A DNA stretch of 58,477 nt from NCBI RefSeq assembly GCF_000424065.1, contig NZ_AUJE01000027.1:1-58477 (forward strand), written 5' to 3'. A model generated the notes under the pieces. The model did not search any database. It was not told the origin of the DNA and saw nothing but the letters and a program-made list of their open reading frames with translations. Numbering within the stretch: the first letter of the stretch is position 1; the number at the start of each line of letters is the position of its first letter. A program made the position numbers and the translations under genes. Shown in pieces: positions 8,525-16,075 of this stretch. This stretch comes from Selenomonas ruminantium subsp. ruminantium ATCC 12561. Its GTDB lineage: Bacteria; Bacillota; Negativicutes; Selenomonadales; Selenomonadaceae.

Positions 8525-9850
8525 TCAATTAGACATAACTTCTCCTACGATGCCTTTACCAAAATCAATTGTAAAGCCTTTTCCTAGAACCGCTACTTCA
8601 TTGGTATCTCTTGTTGCACTACTTCCATCAGGAGCTTTTATTGTCCACTTTAATTTAGAGAGATTTTTTAATCCAACTTTTCCCGGTTTTTCTAAAACAA
8701 TTCCAGCACATGACGAACTATTCTTTTCTGCAGGAACTATATGATAATCATATAGTTTCGCTCCGCCATAAATTGGTATGCACACGTTTATATTAGCACG
8801 TTTAGGAAATTTAATATACCCAATTATATGAATATTATTCTTACAATCAGGACAAGACATATCTCTATCTGATTCTATAAATACATCAGAATTACAATGT
8901 GGGCACTTTACCAAAGAAGACTTCAATCTCATAAGTACATGTATCCACATTGCTTCTAACAGTCTTGAATTACTATCGCCTTTTAGTAGGCTTTCCTTGC
9001 TAAATGACTGCTGAAAAGCTTCCTTTACATAGCTTGGAAAATACTTCCATCTCGCAATTGCATTTCTATGAAGACCTGGTATTGGTCTATTTGAATCATT
9101 ATTCTTATCATATATAAAAACAGGTTCTTCACCAAAGAATTTTTTTTCATATTTACTTGTTAGTGCAGGTACATTGGTTTTTTTGCCTTCTAATGGGTGA
9201 TCACCCATAAACAATATAAATAACACAACTGCTAATGAAAATCTATCGGTTAACTTATCTGGTTTTTTTTCACCTCTAACAATTTCTGGAGCCATATAAC
9301 GTGATTTCCCTAAAATCCCAGAATATCCTCCATGTCCCATAACATTATCATTATCACAAATTAAAACGCTACCATCATTAGGATTAATGGAAAAATTACC
9401 ATCATTTAAGTCTTGATAATTATATCCTTTGTTATGCAAGGCCTCAAACGCTTTTACAATATTTATTGCCGCATCAACCATGGCAGTAGCACTAGCAAAG
9501 TTTGCTCTTGCTGTAATAAACTTTGAAAAACCTACATAGCCGCTTGGATATAAATCCATTATGTACCCAAAGGTATTATTGGTCCATTCAGTTAATTGCT
9601 CAGGCCAAATAAAAGCACTCGATGGTGGACCAGACTCTATATTATCTTGAAGATGTTTATAAAATCCTTTTGGATCATTCAACTTAGAAACATAATACCA
9701 TTTAAGAGCTTTTTCCTTTCCAGTATTATCTAACCTCACTTTATAAACAATTCCCTGACCCCCTTCACCTAATTTGTCAATTACTGTCACTGTCCTCCCA
9801 TCAATTAGCCTAACTTTCTGATTTCTTTCCAATCTTGTTTGTACACTCAT
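8525..9850 (-). CDS. Ser/Thr protein kinase with C-terminal zinc ribbon (TerY-P type)
   Basis: A 441-residue kinase. The glycine loop GEGGQGIVY spans 28-36, the ATP-anchoring Lys is K50 (ALKWY), the catalytic loop is YQDLNDGN with D147 and N152, and the metal-binding site is CDNDN with D166 (replacing DFG). MAPEI at 186-190 is the APE motif. The HRD histidine-arginine pair is changed to YQ, as in several bacterial small-molecule-like or Ter-associated kinases, but the core catalytic residues remain. After the kinase domain comes a CPHC...CPDC zinc ribbon (Cys 316, 319, 333, 336) and an all-beta C-terminal tail. No membrane segment is seen. The start follows GGGAGGG. Operon partners are the vWA protein and the LRAT-fold protein. 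Confidence 0.9.
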   Translation of the reverse strand: MSVQTRLERNQKVRLIDGRTVTVIDKLGEGGQGIVYKVRLDNTGKEKALKWYYVSKLNDPKGFYKHLQDNIESGPPSSAFIWPEQLTEWTNNTFGYIMDLYPSGYVGFSKFITARANFASATAMVDAAINIVKAFEALHNKGYNYQDLNDGNFSINPNDGSVLICDNDNVMGHGGYSGILGKSRYMAPEIVRGEKKPDKLTDRFSLAVVLFILFMGDHPLEGKKTNVPALTSKYEKKFFGEEPVFIYDKNNDSNRPIPGLHRNAIARWKYFPSYVKEAFQQSFSKESLLKGDSNSRLLEAMWIHVLMRLKSSLVKCPHCNSDVFIESDRDMSCPDCKNNIHIIGYIKFPKRANINVCIPIYGGAKLYDYHIVPAEKNSSSCAGIVLEKPGKVGLKNLSKLKWTIKAPDGSSATRDTNEVAVLGKGFTIDFGKGIVGEVMSN

Positions 9851-9870
9851 TACTTTCCCTCCCTATAGTC

Positions 9871-10428
9871 TTAACCACCAATAGGTATATTAGTGATCAT
9901 TTCAATCACCTCATTAACTTGATGCGACTCATGTAATCCAGTTTTACACCACAAAGCAAAATGTTCACAATTATTGGTTACCAGATTATATTCTTCTTCT
10001 CCCAACTTTTGCCGTGCACGTTTAACAGTTTCCGCAGGTGAATATAAATGATATTTACTGCTCTTGTGGCTTCTTATCCATGCTGCTAGTAAGGAATACT
10101 GTGGCATTGCTGCAAAAGCTGCTATTTTTACAGGAGTAGGTGAACCATACTCCTGTGGAAAATCACAAGAGTAAAATTTTGTTTCCCCATCCAGGAATTC
10201 TTCGATAGGCGCTTCATGTATACAAAGCCTACCATTTCTATCATGAGCATAATGTATAACTCTTCTATTTCCTACATAAATACCGAAGTGCTTGTATCCA
10301 ATGCGCTGTACATATATTACATCACCGTAATCCGGACTGTTTTTTCTTTTTTTCGCCTCACCACCTCCAACAAATTTCGCAATATCCAACACAGTCGATA
10401 AGGGGTCTCTAGACAATGGACCAAACAT
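9871..10428 (-). CDS. LRAT-fold (NlpC/P60-superfamily) hydrolase or acyltransferase with intact active site
   Basis: A 185-residue protein with the permuted papain-like LRAT fold. The key residues are present: H47 in YKHFGIYVG, H59 in RVIHYA, and the catalytic C154 in NNCEHFALWC. Such domains hydrolyse or transfer acyl groups on lipids, or cleave amide bonds; the bacterial versions are mostly uncharacterised. Residues about 100-120 are hydrophobic (KIAAFAAMPQYSLLAAWI) and may touch the membrane. It lies 20 bp upstream of the kinase gene in the operon. A paralogue at 12676 has lost all three active-site residues. A role as the effector of the kinase/phosphatase system is inference. Confidence 0.8.
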   Translation of the reverse strand: MFGPLSRDPLSTVLDIAKFVGGGEAKKRKNSPDYGDVIYVQRIGYKHFGIYVGNRRVIHYAHDRNGRLCIHEAPIEEFLDGETKFYSCDFPQEYGSPTPVKIAAFAAMPQYSLLAAWIRSHKSSKYHLYSPAETVKRARQKLGEEEYNLVTNNCEHFALWCKTGLHESHQVNEVIEMITNIPIGG

Positions 10429-10453
10429 TATATCACCAGCTCTTCTAAAAAAA

Positions 10454-11530
10454 TTATACTATATTTTGAACTGTCATGAGAAAGTTGGCAAGGCAATTAA
10501 ATTCATCACCATTTACATAATTCCAAGAATTAGGTTTTCCATTCCATTTAGGGTCTAATGCATCAAGTCTATCAATATATGAAATCGGATAACCATTCTT
10601 GTTATTTATGCGCCATATATTATTCTTATACTTTCTATTATATGTATAAAATGATTCCGTAAATACAGATTCTATATCTTCATATTTCACACTTTCATTA
10701 TTATTCGGCCTTTTAATATAAAATGCTTCATCTGTAATAGCCCAACCTCTTTGATTATCGCTATCTATGCTTAGATGAATTATACTGTCTACTTTTGCTT
10801 TACCGTTGCAAATTAATTGTGTATATAAAAATTTACTACCATCATCTAATCCATTATCATTATAATAACTTGTTCCGACTCTCCATTTATAAGGAGCATG
10901 GGGAAACGACGCTTCAAACAACTTCTTTATTGCAGATAGTTTAACTGCATTTGCTGATGCTTGACCATAGCTTTGTGCGCTAGTTGAGCGTGACACTGGA
11001 TGATTATTTCCTTGTATGGTATTTGAGTTTATCAAATTGGGATTAATATTCTGTACACTGGTTGCATTTATAAGTGAATCATTAATGCTTTGTATTCTGT
11101 TTGACGAATTACTATTTCCATTTATTTTGTTTTTATTCGTCAATGATTTATCAGCATCTAACGCATTGTTCTGACTAATTGAAATATTTTTTCCAAAAAT
11201 TTCAAACCAAGTTATAACCGACCACTTTGCATGTTCTTCACTAATGCCACGATTATTTTCTAACTTTTTTCGTAACAAAATAAACATCTCATCATTCAGA
11301 GAATTTTCTTTCTTGGCAATTTTAGCTATTCCTTCTTCATATGCTGCTAGTAGCAGATTACTTTGACATTTATCATGACTATAATAATCTTTTAATAACG
11401 ATGACATTTTATTTCTATCTGTCATTATCATCGAATTATTATTTAAAATATCTCCAATACTATTAGCATCAACACAAGCGTTAGAATTCGAACTACCAAG
11501 TATACTTCTTATTTTGTCGATTATAAACAC
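10454..11530 (-). CDS. Adaptor-like paralogue C, first intact gene of the operon
   Basis: A 358-residue member of the three-protein family. The N-terminal domain shows DILNNNSMIMTDRNK..SLLKDYYSHDK and ends at EEHAKWSVITWFEIFG. The linker (about 125-200) is long and rich in Asn, Ser, Thr and Ile, with loose internal repeats such as NINPNLINSNTIQGNN, so it is probably disordered. The C-terminal PH-like part has SDNQRGWAITDEAFYIKR and KYEDIESVFTESF. The start codon is GTG, preceded by GGTGA six bases upstream. A remnant reading frame ends two bases before this GTG (stop 11533-11535), so the gene was once coupled to an upstream gene that is now missing. Confidence 0.7.
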   Translation of the reverse strand: MFIIDKIRSILGSSNSNACVDANSIGDILNNNSMIMTDRNKMSSLLKDYYSHDKCQSNLLLAAYEEGIAKIAKKENSLNDEMFILLRKKLENNRGISEEHAKWSVITWFEIFGKNISISQNNALDADKSLTNKNKINGNSNSSNRIQSINDSLINATSVQNINPNLINSNTIQGNNHPVSRSTSAQSYGQASANAVKLSAIKKLFEASFPHAPYKWRVGTSYYNDNGLDDGSKFLYTQLICNGKAKVDSIIHLSIDSDNQRGWAITDEAFYIKRPNNNESVKYEDIESVFTESFYTYNRKYKNNIWRINNKNGYPISYIDRLDALDPKWNGKPNSWNYVNGDEFNCLANFLMTVQNIV

Positions 11531-11532
11531 TA

Positions 11533-11634
11533 TTATTCACCATCTTTTTTAATATCCAAAATATGCTGCATAATAAAATCAGCCGTTTGAGCAGAGACAG
11601 CCACCAAAGTTCCTTCAATTGCCTCACGCCTTAG
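11533..11634 (-). pseudogene. 3' remnant of a lost upstream operon gene
   Basis: Thirty-three open codons (…GTLVAVSAQTADFIMQHILD…) end with a TAA that overlaps the ribosome site region of paralogue C. The frame is closed upstream by a stop at 11635-11637 and has no good start except an internal ATG at 11569-11571. Tight stop/start spacing is typical of coupled operon genes, so I read this as the tail of a truncated gene. Too short to identify. Confidence 0.4.
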
Positions 11635-11637
11635 CTA

Positions 11638-11948
11638 AAGCCAAGGCGTTTGGTATAGTATTTTTCTCCCTATGTGGGAAATCAAGAAAGTGGCGAATCG
11701 TAGATGCGAAGCGTTCATGCGGAGCTTATTAGCCTTGCCGCAAATTGCGTCATATCGAACTACAGGCTTATCGGAGGATGAATGGCGATAGCACGGTTTC
11801 ATGATACGTACTGGCGTAGAAAATGAGACTTTTGTCTCTATGCCTTATTTATCATTCTATTTTTTTGTGTGGGCTCATAGTTCATCCACACCTGAACCGA
11901 ATTCCCTTCAATGCCTGTCCCTGCTCAAGCGGCCAATGCCGCTTGAGC
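11638..11948. other. Gene-free spacer with hairpins, ending in a terminator-like stem
   Basis: No supported gene. Three structures are visible: ACGCCTT (11626-11632) pairing with AAGGCGT (11643-11649), a small GAGAC-TTTT-GTCTC hairpin (11825-11838), and an 11-bp perfect stem GCTCAAGCGGC / GCCGCTTGAGC (11923-11948) that begins immediately after the stop of the 11949 gene and probably ends its transcription. The phrase GCGTAGAAAATGAG near 11815 resembles GCGTAGAAATGAG near 22460, hinting at related mobile-element or RNA sequence. Confidence 0.4.
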
Positions 11949-12578
11949 TTATTTTTCCATCAATTCCTCGATGATAAAGCTTTCTTCCCCTGCTAAAACG
12001 AACTTTGGCTCGTAGTCTACCTGGGTGTGCAAAAGGGCTTCGTCTATCTTGATGGACACCTCATCCGACACACGAGTCAGTTCCTTTACCATAGCTCGCA
12101 CCTTGTTCCTGTCGTAGTCGATGGTCTTGATGCGGTCAATGTCATAAAAATAGGTGGTCTGGTTGCCGTCATTGTTGAAGACATACCCCCTGCCCTCGCC
12201 CTTCTGCAGCTCATGGGAACTCTTGCGGTTGGCAAGCCGCTGCATGGTCATGAGGAATGCCCGGCGGCTTTTGTTGGCATCTACGGCAGCATCAAGGTTG
12301 AACGACATCCCTGCTTTGGCCTTCCCAATAGCCAGCCCAAGCTGTTCCTTCTCATTCATCAGTTGCTGCCAGATATCTATCAGCTTTCCTACCTCGAACA
12401 TTTCTTCCGATTTGCAGCTGACATCCACGCTATCATCCTGCTGCCCAGCTAATGCCTTGCTGCGAAGATGCTTTTCCGTGACCGTCATTACATTGTCCTC
12501 GACAGACAGATAGCCACTTATGTAATCCAAAAGCTCAATTATTTTGTTTTGTGCCTGAAAGGCTTCCTTTAAGTTCAT
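11949..12578 (-). CDS. Hypothetical helical protein, last gene of the 13700-11949 unit
   Basis: A 209-residue protein I cannot assign to a family. It is Lys/Glu-rich with heptad-like stretches (residues 1-30, 70-95 and 150-195), suggesting long helices or coiled coils, and has a short Gly-rich turn (GEGRGYVFNNDGNQTT) near 130. No signal peptide or membrane helix is present. The start follows AGGAGGT spaced from ATG by about eight bases. It lies about 100 bp downstream of the degenerate LRAT-fold gene on the same strand and probably belongs to the same transcript. A weak resemblance to DIP1984-type helical proteins was considered but is not strong enough to claim. Confidence 0.55.
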   Translation of the reverse strand: MNLKEAFQAQNKIIELLDYISGYLSVEDNVMTVTEKHLRSKALAGQQDDSVDVSCKSEEMFEVGKLIDIWQQLMNEKEQLGLAIGKAKAGMSFNLDAAVDANKSRRAFLMTMQRLANRKSSHELQKGEGRGYVFNNDGNQTTYFYDIDRIKTIDYDRNKVRAMVKELTRVSDEVSIKIDEALLHTQVDYEPKFVLAGEESFIIEELMEK

Positions 12579-12675
12579 ATTGATATACCTCCTATTCCGT
12601 ATTATTTCGATATTTTTATTCTTATTCCTTCATTTATCGTGAAAGAAATACACGTTACCGCTGCGCCCATGTCAC

Positions 12676-13218
12676 TTAGTAGACTATGACCTTATCCCAG
12701 AAATCCTGCATAGTCTCCAGCTCCTGAGATTCATCGATTCCGGTCTTGCACCACACCGCAAAATGCTCGCTGCTGGCATAGCCGCTCTTCCCTAGTGCCT
12801 GTTCAGCTCTGTCTGCTGTCTCTTCGTGGGTATATCTGTTGTATCGTTTTGCCTTTGCCGCCTGTTCCAACAGCTTCCCAATCTTCTGCTGCGGCATCAC
12901 AATGCTGCTTACAGGTGAGGGCAGTTGGTATTTCTTCATACGACCATAATTCTTCGGAAACACACAGACGGAACAGCTTTCTGCGTTCTGCAGAAAATCC
13001 TTGAGAGAACGTCTATGAACATCTCTGGTACCTTTGGGACTTTTCCCGTATAGAATGATGTCCTTACCTGTCCAGATGCCATAGCGATTGGAGAATCCAT
13101 ATTCGACGCATAGGACGTCACCACGTATCAGTTCCCGCCGTCGATGGCGGGGAGAACCGGAATGGAACGCCTGTCCTAACAGGCCTTTTAACAGGATATT
13201 TAACAATTGGTCAGCCAT
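12676..13218 (-). CDS. LRAT-fold protein with all catalytic residues replaced (pseudoenzyme)
   Basis: A 180-residue paralogue of the LRAT-fold protein at 9871. The alignable motifs are RYGIWTGKDIILYG and YASSEHFAVWCKTG. In the active paralogue the corresponding positions are H47, H59 and C154; here they are Y46, L56 and S150, so both histidines and the nucleophile are gone while the surrounding fold motif (EHFA.WCKTG) is kept. It is therefore probably a binding or regulatory relative, perhaps an inhibitor or decoy of the active enzyme. The start is the ATG at 13218 after GGAGGGGGGAGAG; an upstream TTG is rejected. It overlaps the ribosome-site region of the 13242 gene's end, so the two are coupled. 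Confidence 0.75.
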   Translation of the reverse strand: MADQLLNILLKGLLGQAFHSGSPRHRRRELIRGDVLCVEYGFSNRYGIWTGKDIILYGKSPKGTRDVHRRSLKDFLQNAESCSVCVFPKNYGRMKKYQLPSPVSSIVMPQQKIGKLLEQAAKAKRYNRYTHEETADRAEQALGKSGYASSEHFAVWCKTGIDESQELETMQDFWDKVIVY

Positions 13219-13241
13219 TTGGCTCTCCCCCCTCCATTTGG

Positions 13242-13700
13242 TCAAACTCCTGCCGGGGCAGGCTTCAGTGATGCCAGGGTATCATCCAGCGATTTGGTTA
13301 AATCCTCCATGGAGCTCTTGAACTGGGTAATCGCCCCCGTACTGTCCTCCAACTCCTCGGTATCTCCCTCAGACATTGCCTGTTCCCGCAAGTCCGCGAT
13401 GATTTCTTCTCCACGCTTTTGCAGGGTTGCCTGCAATTCCCGAATGGATGCGGTTACTTCTTCGTAAACCTTTTCCCGCTCAGCGTCTGTAGTGCATTCC
13501 TCCATGGCCCACTCCGCATCACGGCGTACCTTCTCCACCAAAAGCTCCATACCATCTGCTTTCGGAACATTCCTGCGGGGGCGTTCCTCGTAATCATCGT
13601 CGTAGTCATCCGACTTGCCTTCGGACTCCAACCATGCCGCCAGTGCCAGACCAGCCACGCCGCCTGCTGCAAGCAAAAGCCCGTTCTTCCACCATGTCAT
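13242..13700 (-). CDS. Small membrane-anchored coiled-coil protein
   Basis: A 152-residue protein of unknown family. Residues about 5-24 (NGLLLAAGGVAGLALAAWL) form one hydrophobic helix near the N-terminus. A short acidic tract (DDYDDDYEERPRR) follows and then a long Glu/Lys/Leu-rich region (45-145) predicted to be coiled coil. With no cleavage site it is likely an inner-membrane anchor facing the cytoplasm or periplasm. The start is the ATG at 13700 after AGGAG; an upstream in-frame ATG at 13727 lacks a ribosome site. It begins the unit 13700-11949 that includes the degenerate LRAT-fold protein, and its promoter region carries a palindrome also found upstream of 14863. Confidence 0.55.
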   Translation of the reverse strand: MTWWKNGLLLAAGGVAGLALAAWLESEGKSDDYDDDYEERPRRNVPKADGMELLVEKVRRDAEWAMEECTTDAEREKVYEEVTASIRELQATLQKRGEEIIADLREQAMSEGDTEELEDSTGAITQFKSSMEDLTKSLDDTLASLKPAPAGV

Positions 13701-13752
13701 AATAATCACTCCTATCCTTGTACTCAACCTATATATGCTTGGTGATGATTTC

Positions 13753-13800
13753 AGTATATCGGACAGGGAAAACGAAAAGGTTGCCTGCTTGGCAACCTTT
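13753..13800 (-). promoter_or_regulatory. Palindrome plus TATACT box upstream of the 13700 gene (copy 1 of 2)
   Basis: AAAGGTTGCC - 5 nt - GGCAACCTTT (13776-13800) lies 17 bp upstream of TATACT (minus strand, 13753-13758), which is about 53 bp before the ATG. Copy 2 at 14919-14965 has the same arrangement. The stem can also act as a terminator for the 13839 gene, because on the minus strand it is followed by TTTTCGTTTT. Confidence 0.5.
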
Positions 13801-13838
13801 GAAAAAATTTTATTCTTTTTTGACGTTCTTTTCGCTTA

Positions 13839-14333
13839 TCATTCTTGTGGCATGTCCTTTTGTCTCCTGGCTGCCATCCGTTTCAGTGCTTCTTCGCGTG
13901 TAATTGTTTCAATATCTTCCGATTCCGTTTTTGGATGGGTTATAACAGCATTGTAGAAATTTACAGCTTCTTCCGTACCGCTGAACGCATACTTATTATC
14001 CCAATGTTTTATATGCTTTTGGAGGAATTTGATAATATGTTCCTGAAACAAATCCCTAGCGAAAGTAAATCTATATGTTTTCTTTTTTGTTTCTATCGTC
14101 ATCGTACAAGGTCCCATTCCATCATACTCAAATTCGATTACGATATCTCCATATGCTTTTGTGGGCAGCCATGCTTTAAGTTTATAGTTCATCCAATCAT
14201 AATCATCGAGCTCAACGGTTGTCGCAAACAAGTCTAATTCATTTCTCAGATTAAAGGATGATTTATCATATACTATTGGCTCAAATACGGTATTATCTTT
14301 AAGAGCGTACTTTCTGTATTTTCGTCTTTTCAT
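13839..14333 (-). CDS. Hypothetical protein, tandem paralogue of the 14414 gene
   Basis: A 164-residue soluble protein with the conserved core ELDDYDWMNYKL...KAYGDIVIEFEYDGMGP, then FARDLFQEHIIKFLQKHIKHW and FSGTEEAVNFYNAVIT. The same core is in the next gene upstream (14414-14863), so the pair arose by duplication. The C-terminal 25 residues are charged (TREEALKRMAARRQK). No catalytic motif, signal peptide or membrane helix is visible; family unknown to me. The ATG follows GGAG with about ten bases spacing. Its transcript probably ends at the 13776-13800 stem. Confidence 0.55.
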   Translation of the reverse strand: MKRRKYRKYALKDNTVFEPIVYDKSSFNLRNELDLFATTVELDDYDWMNYKLKAWLPTKAYGDIVIEFEYDGMGPCTMTIETKKKTYRFTFARDLFQEHIIKFLQKHIKHWDNKYAFSGTEEAVNFYNAVITHPKTESEDIETITREEALKRMAARRQKDMPQE

Positions 14334-14413
14334 AGCATTTCATCTCCGCATATTTTTTTGTTATCTACTCTCTGAATAATCAACCCGGTTTATTATATAG
14401 ATCTGATATCCAG

Positions 14414-14863
14414 TTAATGTTTTCTTCGCCTTATTACCTGCCTGCTTTTCTCTACCGTATACGGAGAAGTCAGAACATCGTTATAAAAATCGATTACTTC
14501 TTCTGCACCATTGAATGTATATGTTTCTCCCCAGCTTTTCATGTGTTTTTGAATATAACGGACAATATGCTCCTGAAATATTTGGTCAGCAAATTCGAAA
14601 GAATATATTACATTTTCATTTTCGACCTTCATCTCACAAAAATATGCTCCGAAATAGGCAAATTCTATTTTGAGTTCTCCGTACTCTTTGGTCGAAACAT
14701 TTGCAAAAAGCTTGTAATTCATCCAGTCATAATCATTAAGCTCAAGTTTTGTTGCCAGTACCTCAATATAGTTACGCCACTCAGGAGCAGATAAATCTTC
14801 GCCATATAGGAGAGGTTCCAGTTTTTGAATTTGTGGATTTCTTAAACTCTTTCTTTTCGTCAT
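14414..14863 (-). CDS. Hypothetical protein, tandem paralogue of the 13839 gene
   Basis: A 149-residue soluble protein. Its core ELNDYDWMNYKLFANVSTKEYG, FADQIFQEHIVRYIQKHMKSW and FNGAEEVIDFYNDVLT match the 13839 product position by position, which supports both being real genes. The C-terminus is basic (RQVIRRRKH). I chose ATG at 14863 because GGAG lies nine bases upstream; the longer frame to 14887 has no ribosome site. It is first in a two-gene unit whose promoter region holds the duplicated palindrome. Function unknown. Confidence 0.55.
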   Translation of the reverse strand: MTKRKSLRNPQIQKLEPLLYGEDLSAPEWRNYIEVLATKLELNDYDWMNYKLFANVSTKEYGELKIEFAYFGAYFCEMKVENENVIYSFEFADQIFQEHIVRYIQKHMKSWGETYTFNGAEEVIDFYNDVLTSPYTVEKSRQVIRRRKH

Positions 14864-14918
14864 AAATTTCAACTCCGTTGTTATCATTGGCCTGAACCAA
14901 AAAATTGTCTATATCGTC

Positions 14919-14965
14919 AGTATACAGACGTGGCAGAGGGAGAAGGTTGCCTGCCTGGCAACCTT
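14919..14965 (-). promoter_or_regulatory. Palindrome plus TATACT box upstream of the 14863 gene (copy 2 of 2)
   Basis: AAGGTTGCC - 5 nt - GGCAACCTT (14943-14965) is followed on the minus strand, 18 bp later, by TATACT (14919-14924), 56 bp before the ATG. Arms, spacer length and distance to TATACT match copy 1. On the plus strand the stem is followed by a T run, so a terminator role is also possible, although no plus-strand gene precedes it. Confidence 0.5.
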
Positions 14966-15078
14966 TAGCAATTTTTTTGATGTACAAAATCTGTACGGTT
15001 ACCGTCTAACAGCAGGAAACATATTGTCCCTGTAGAATATATGCAGAAAATAGATTTGTAGATAGGAGATGATGTGAT

Positions 15079-15288
15079 ATGAGACGTGCCAGCGTAAAAA
15101 ACTGCAAGCTTTGTGCTTTTTGTACCCACTGGTATGACCCCGGAAACAGTGCTATTGAACCACTTAATCCCGGCCTGAATTTGTGGAACTATGACGAGAA
15201 GGCCAAAAGCTTCTGCACGCTTCGTCCGGGAAAAATACAGCGGTTAGCCAGCCAGACCTGTTCGCAATGGGTATGTAAAATCACCTGA
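15079..15288 (+). CDS. Small cysteine-rich protein
   Basis: A 69-residue protein with five cysteines arranged as C-x2-C-x2-C...C...C (NCKLCAFCTHWYDP, SFCTLRP, QTCSQWVC), suggesting a small zinc- or metal-binding unit. It is supported as a gene by a good ribosome site (AGGAG, ten bases before ATG) and by a strong rho-independent terminator 35 bp after its stop. It is transcribed alone, divergently from the paralogue pair. Family unknown. Confidence 0.6.
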   Translation: MRRASVKNCKLCAFCTHWYDPGNSAIEPLNPGLNLWNYDEKAKSFCTLRPGKIQRLASQTCSQWVCKIT

Positions 15289-15322
15289 GCCAAAAGTCTG
15301 GAGACTTCTGCTGTCTATTAAC

Positions 15323-15368
15323 AAACGCTGCTGCATCCGTAATTGAGACGCAGCAGCGTTTGTTTTTT
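15323..15368 (+). terminator. Rho-independent terminator of the small Cys-rich gene
   Basis: Perfect 12-bp stem AAACGCTGCTGC / GCAGCAGCGTTT with a 15-nt loop, followed by GTTTTTT. Confidence 0.85.
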
Positions 15369-15450
15369 ATAGCTTGGACAAGCTGCCAGCCTGCGAGACA
15401 GCCATGACATGGATGATGCCAAAAAATCCTGTTGCAGGGGTTCACTGGGG

Positions 15451-15975
15451 TTACGAATCCTTGGTTTTGCGCCAGTTCGTCAGGGTCTTATGTCCACGCA
15501 AATCAAGCTGGTTGTTGATTCGATCAATATTGTAGATACCTTTTTTGATATAGAATTCTACAATCAGGTCACTCTCACTGCTATGAGATATGGAATAGCC
15601 CGCCCTTCGCAACAGGTCGCTGGTCTCCTCTATATCTAAATGCAGGGCAATAGCAAAAGCTAAGGCCGTTTCCTTGGTGGGATGGTAATCTTTGTCGGCT
15701 TTGATTTTCGAAAAATGTGTTTTGGTGATTCCCGCCTTTACATATATCTCAGATGCCTTACGCCCCTTTTCGCCAATAAGCTCAATCAGCTTCTCCGAAA
15801 AGGTAAGTTCCAAATTCTTCAGCAGAAATTCTAGTGCCCATTTTGCCCCACCAAGACCAGGGGCGGCCCCATGTCGTATATTGATATCCAAGATATCCTG
15901 AAGCTTTAACCCTTCCGGACGTAGATTTTTTCTGATATATGCAGCCAGTTCCCGCGTCAACACATCATTTTCCAT
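15451..15975 (-). CDS. HTH (XRE-like) transcriptional regulator
   Basis: A 174-residue protein. Residues about 80-145 carry a helix-turn-helix pattern (SEIYVKAGITKTHFSKIKAD, then TKETALAFAIALHLDIEETSDLL) typical of XRE-type regulators; the N-terminal half is helical and may dimerise or sense a ligand. Proteins with this C-terminal pattern are often encoded beside macro-domain or ADP-ribose-related genes, and here the next gene upstream is an ADP-ribosylglycohydrolase. Start uncertain: ATG at 15975 has AGGA five bases upstream, and two more in-frame ATGs exist up to 15990. Confidence 0.7.
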   Translation of the reverse strand: MENDVLTRELAAYIRKNLRPEGLKLQDILDINIRHGAAPGLGGAKWALEFLLKNLELTFSEKLIELIGEKGRKASEIYVKAGITKTHFSKIKADKDYHPTKETALAFAIALHLDIEETSDLLRRAGYSISHSSESDLIVEFYIKKGIYNIDRINNQLDLRGHKTLTNWRKTKDS

Positions 15976-16075
15976 AGCCATCCTACCCATTCCTTACTTT
16001 TTTATCACGCCGCTTGGCATCGTATAGTTCTATGGATTTTATTCGCTTTCAAAAAAAATTTTCCTCTTTATTTGA

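Noticed and set aside
3179..11530. A classical tellurite-resistance operon
   Set aside because: No TerB, TerC, TerD or TerZ homologue is visible; only the vWA/PP2C/kinase triad is shared.
11949..11951. A T run after the 11923-11948 stem on the plus strand, suggesting a plus-strand terminator
   Set aside because: No plus-strand gene lies upstream; the stem follows the minus-strand stop codon directly, so it is assigned to that gene.
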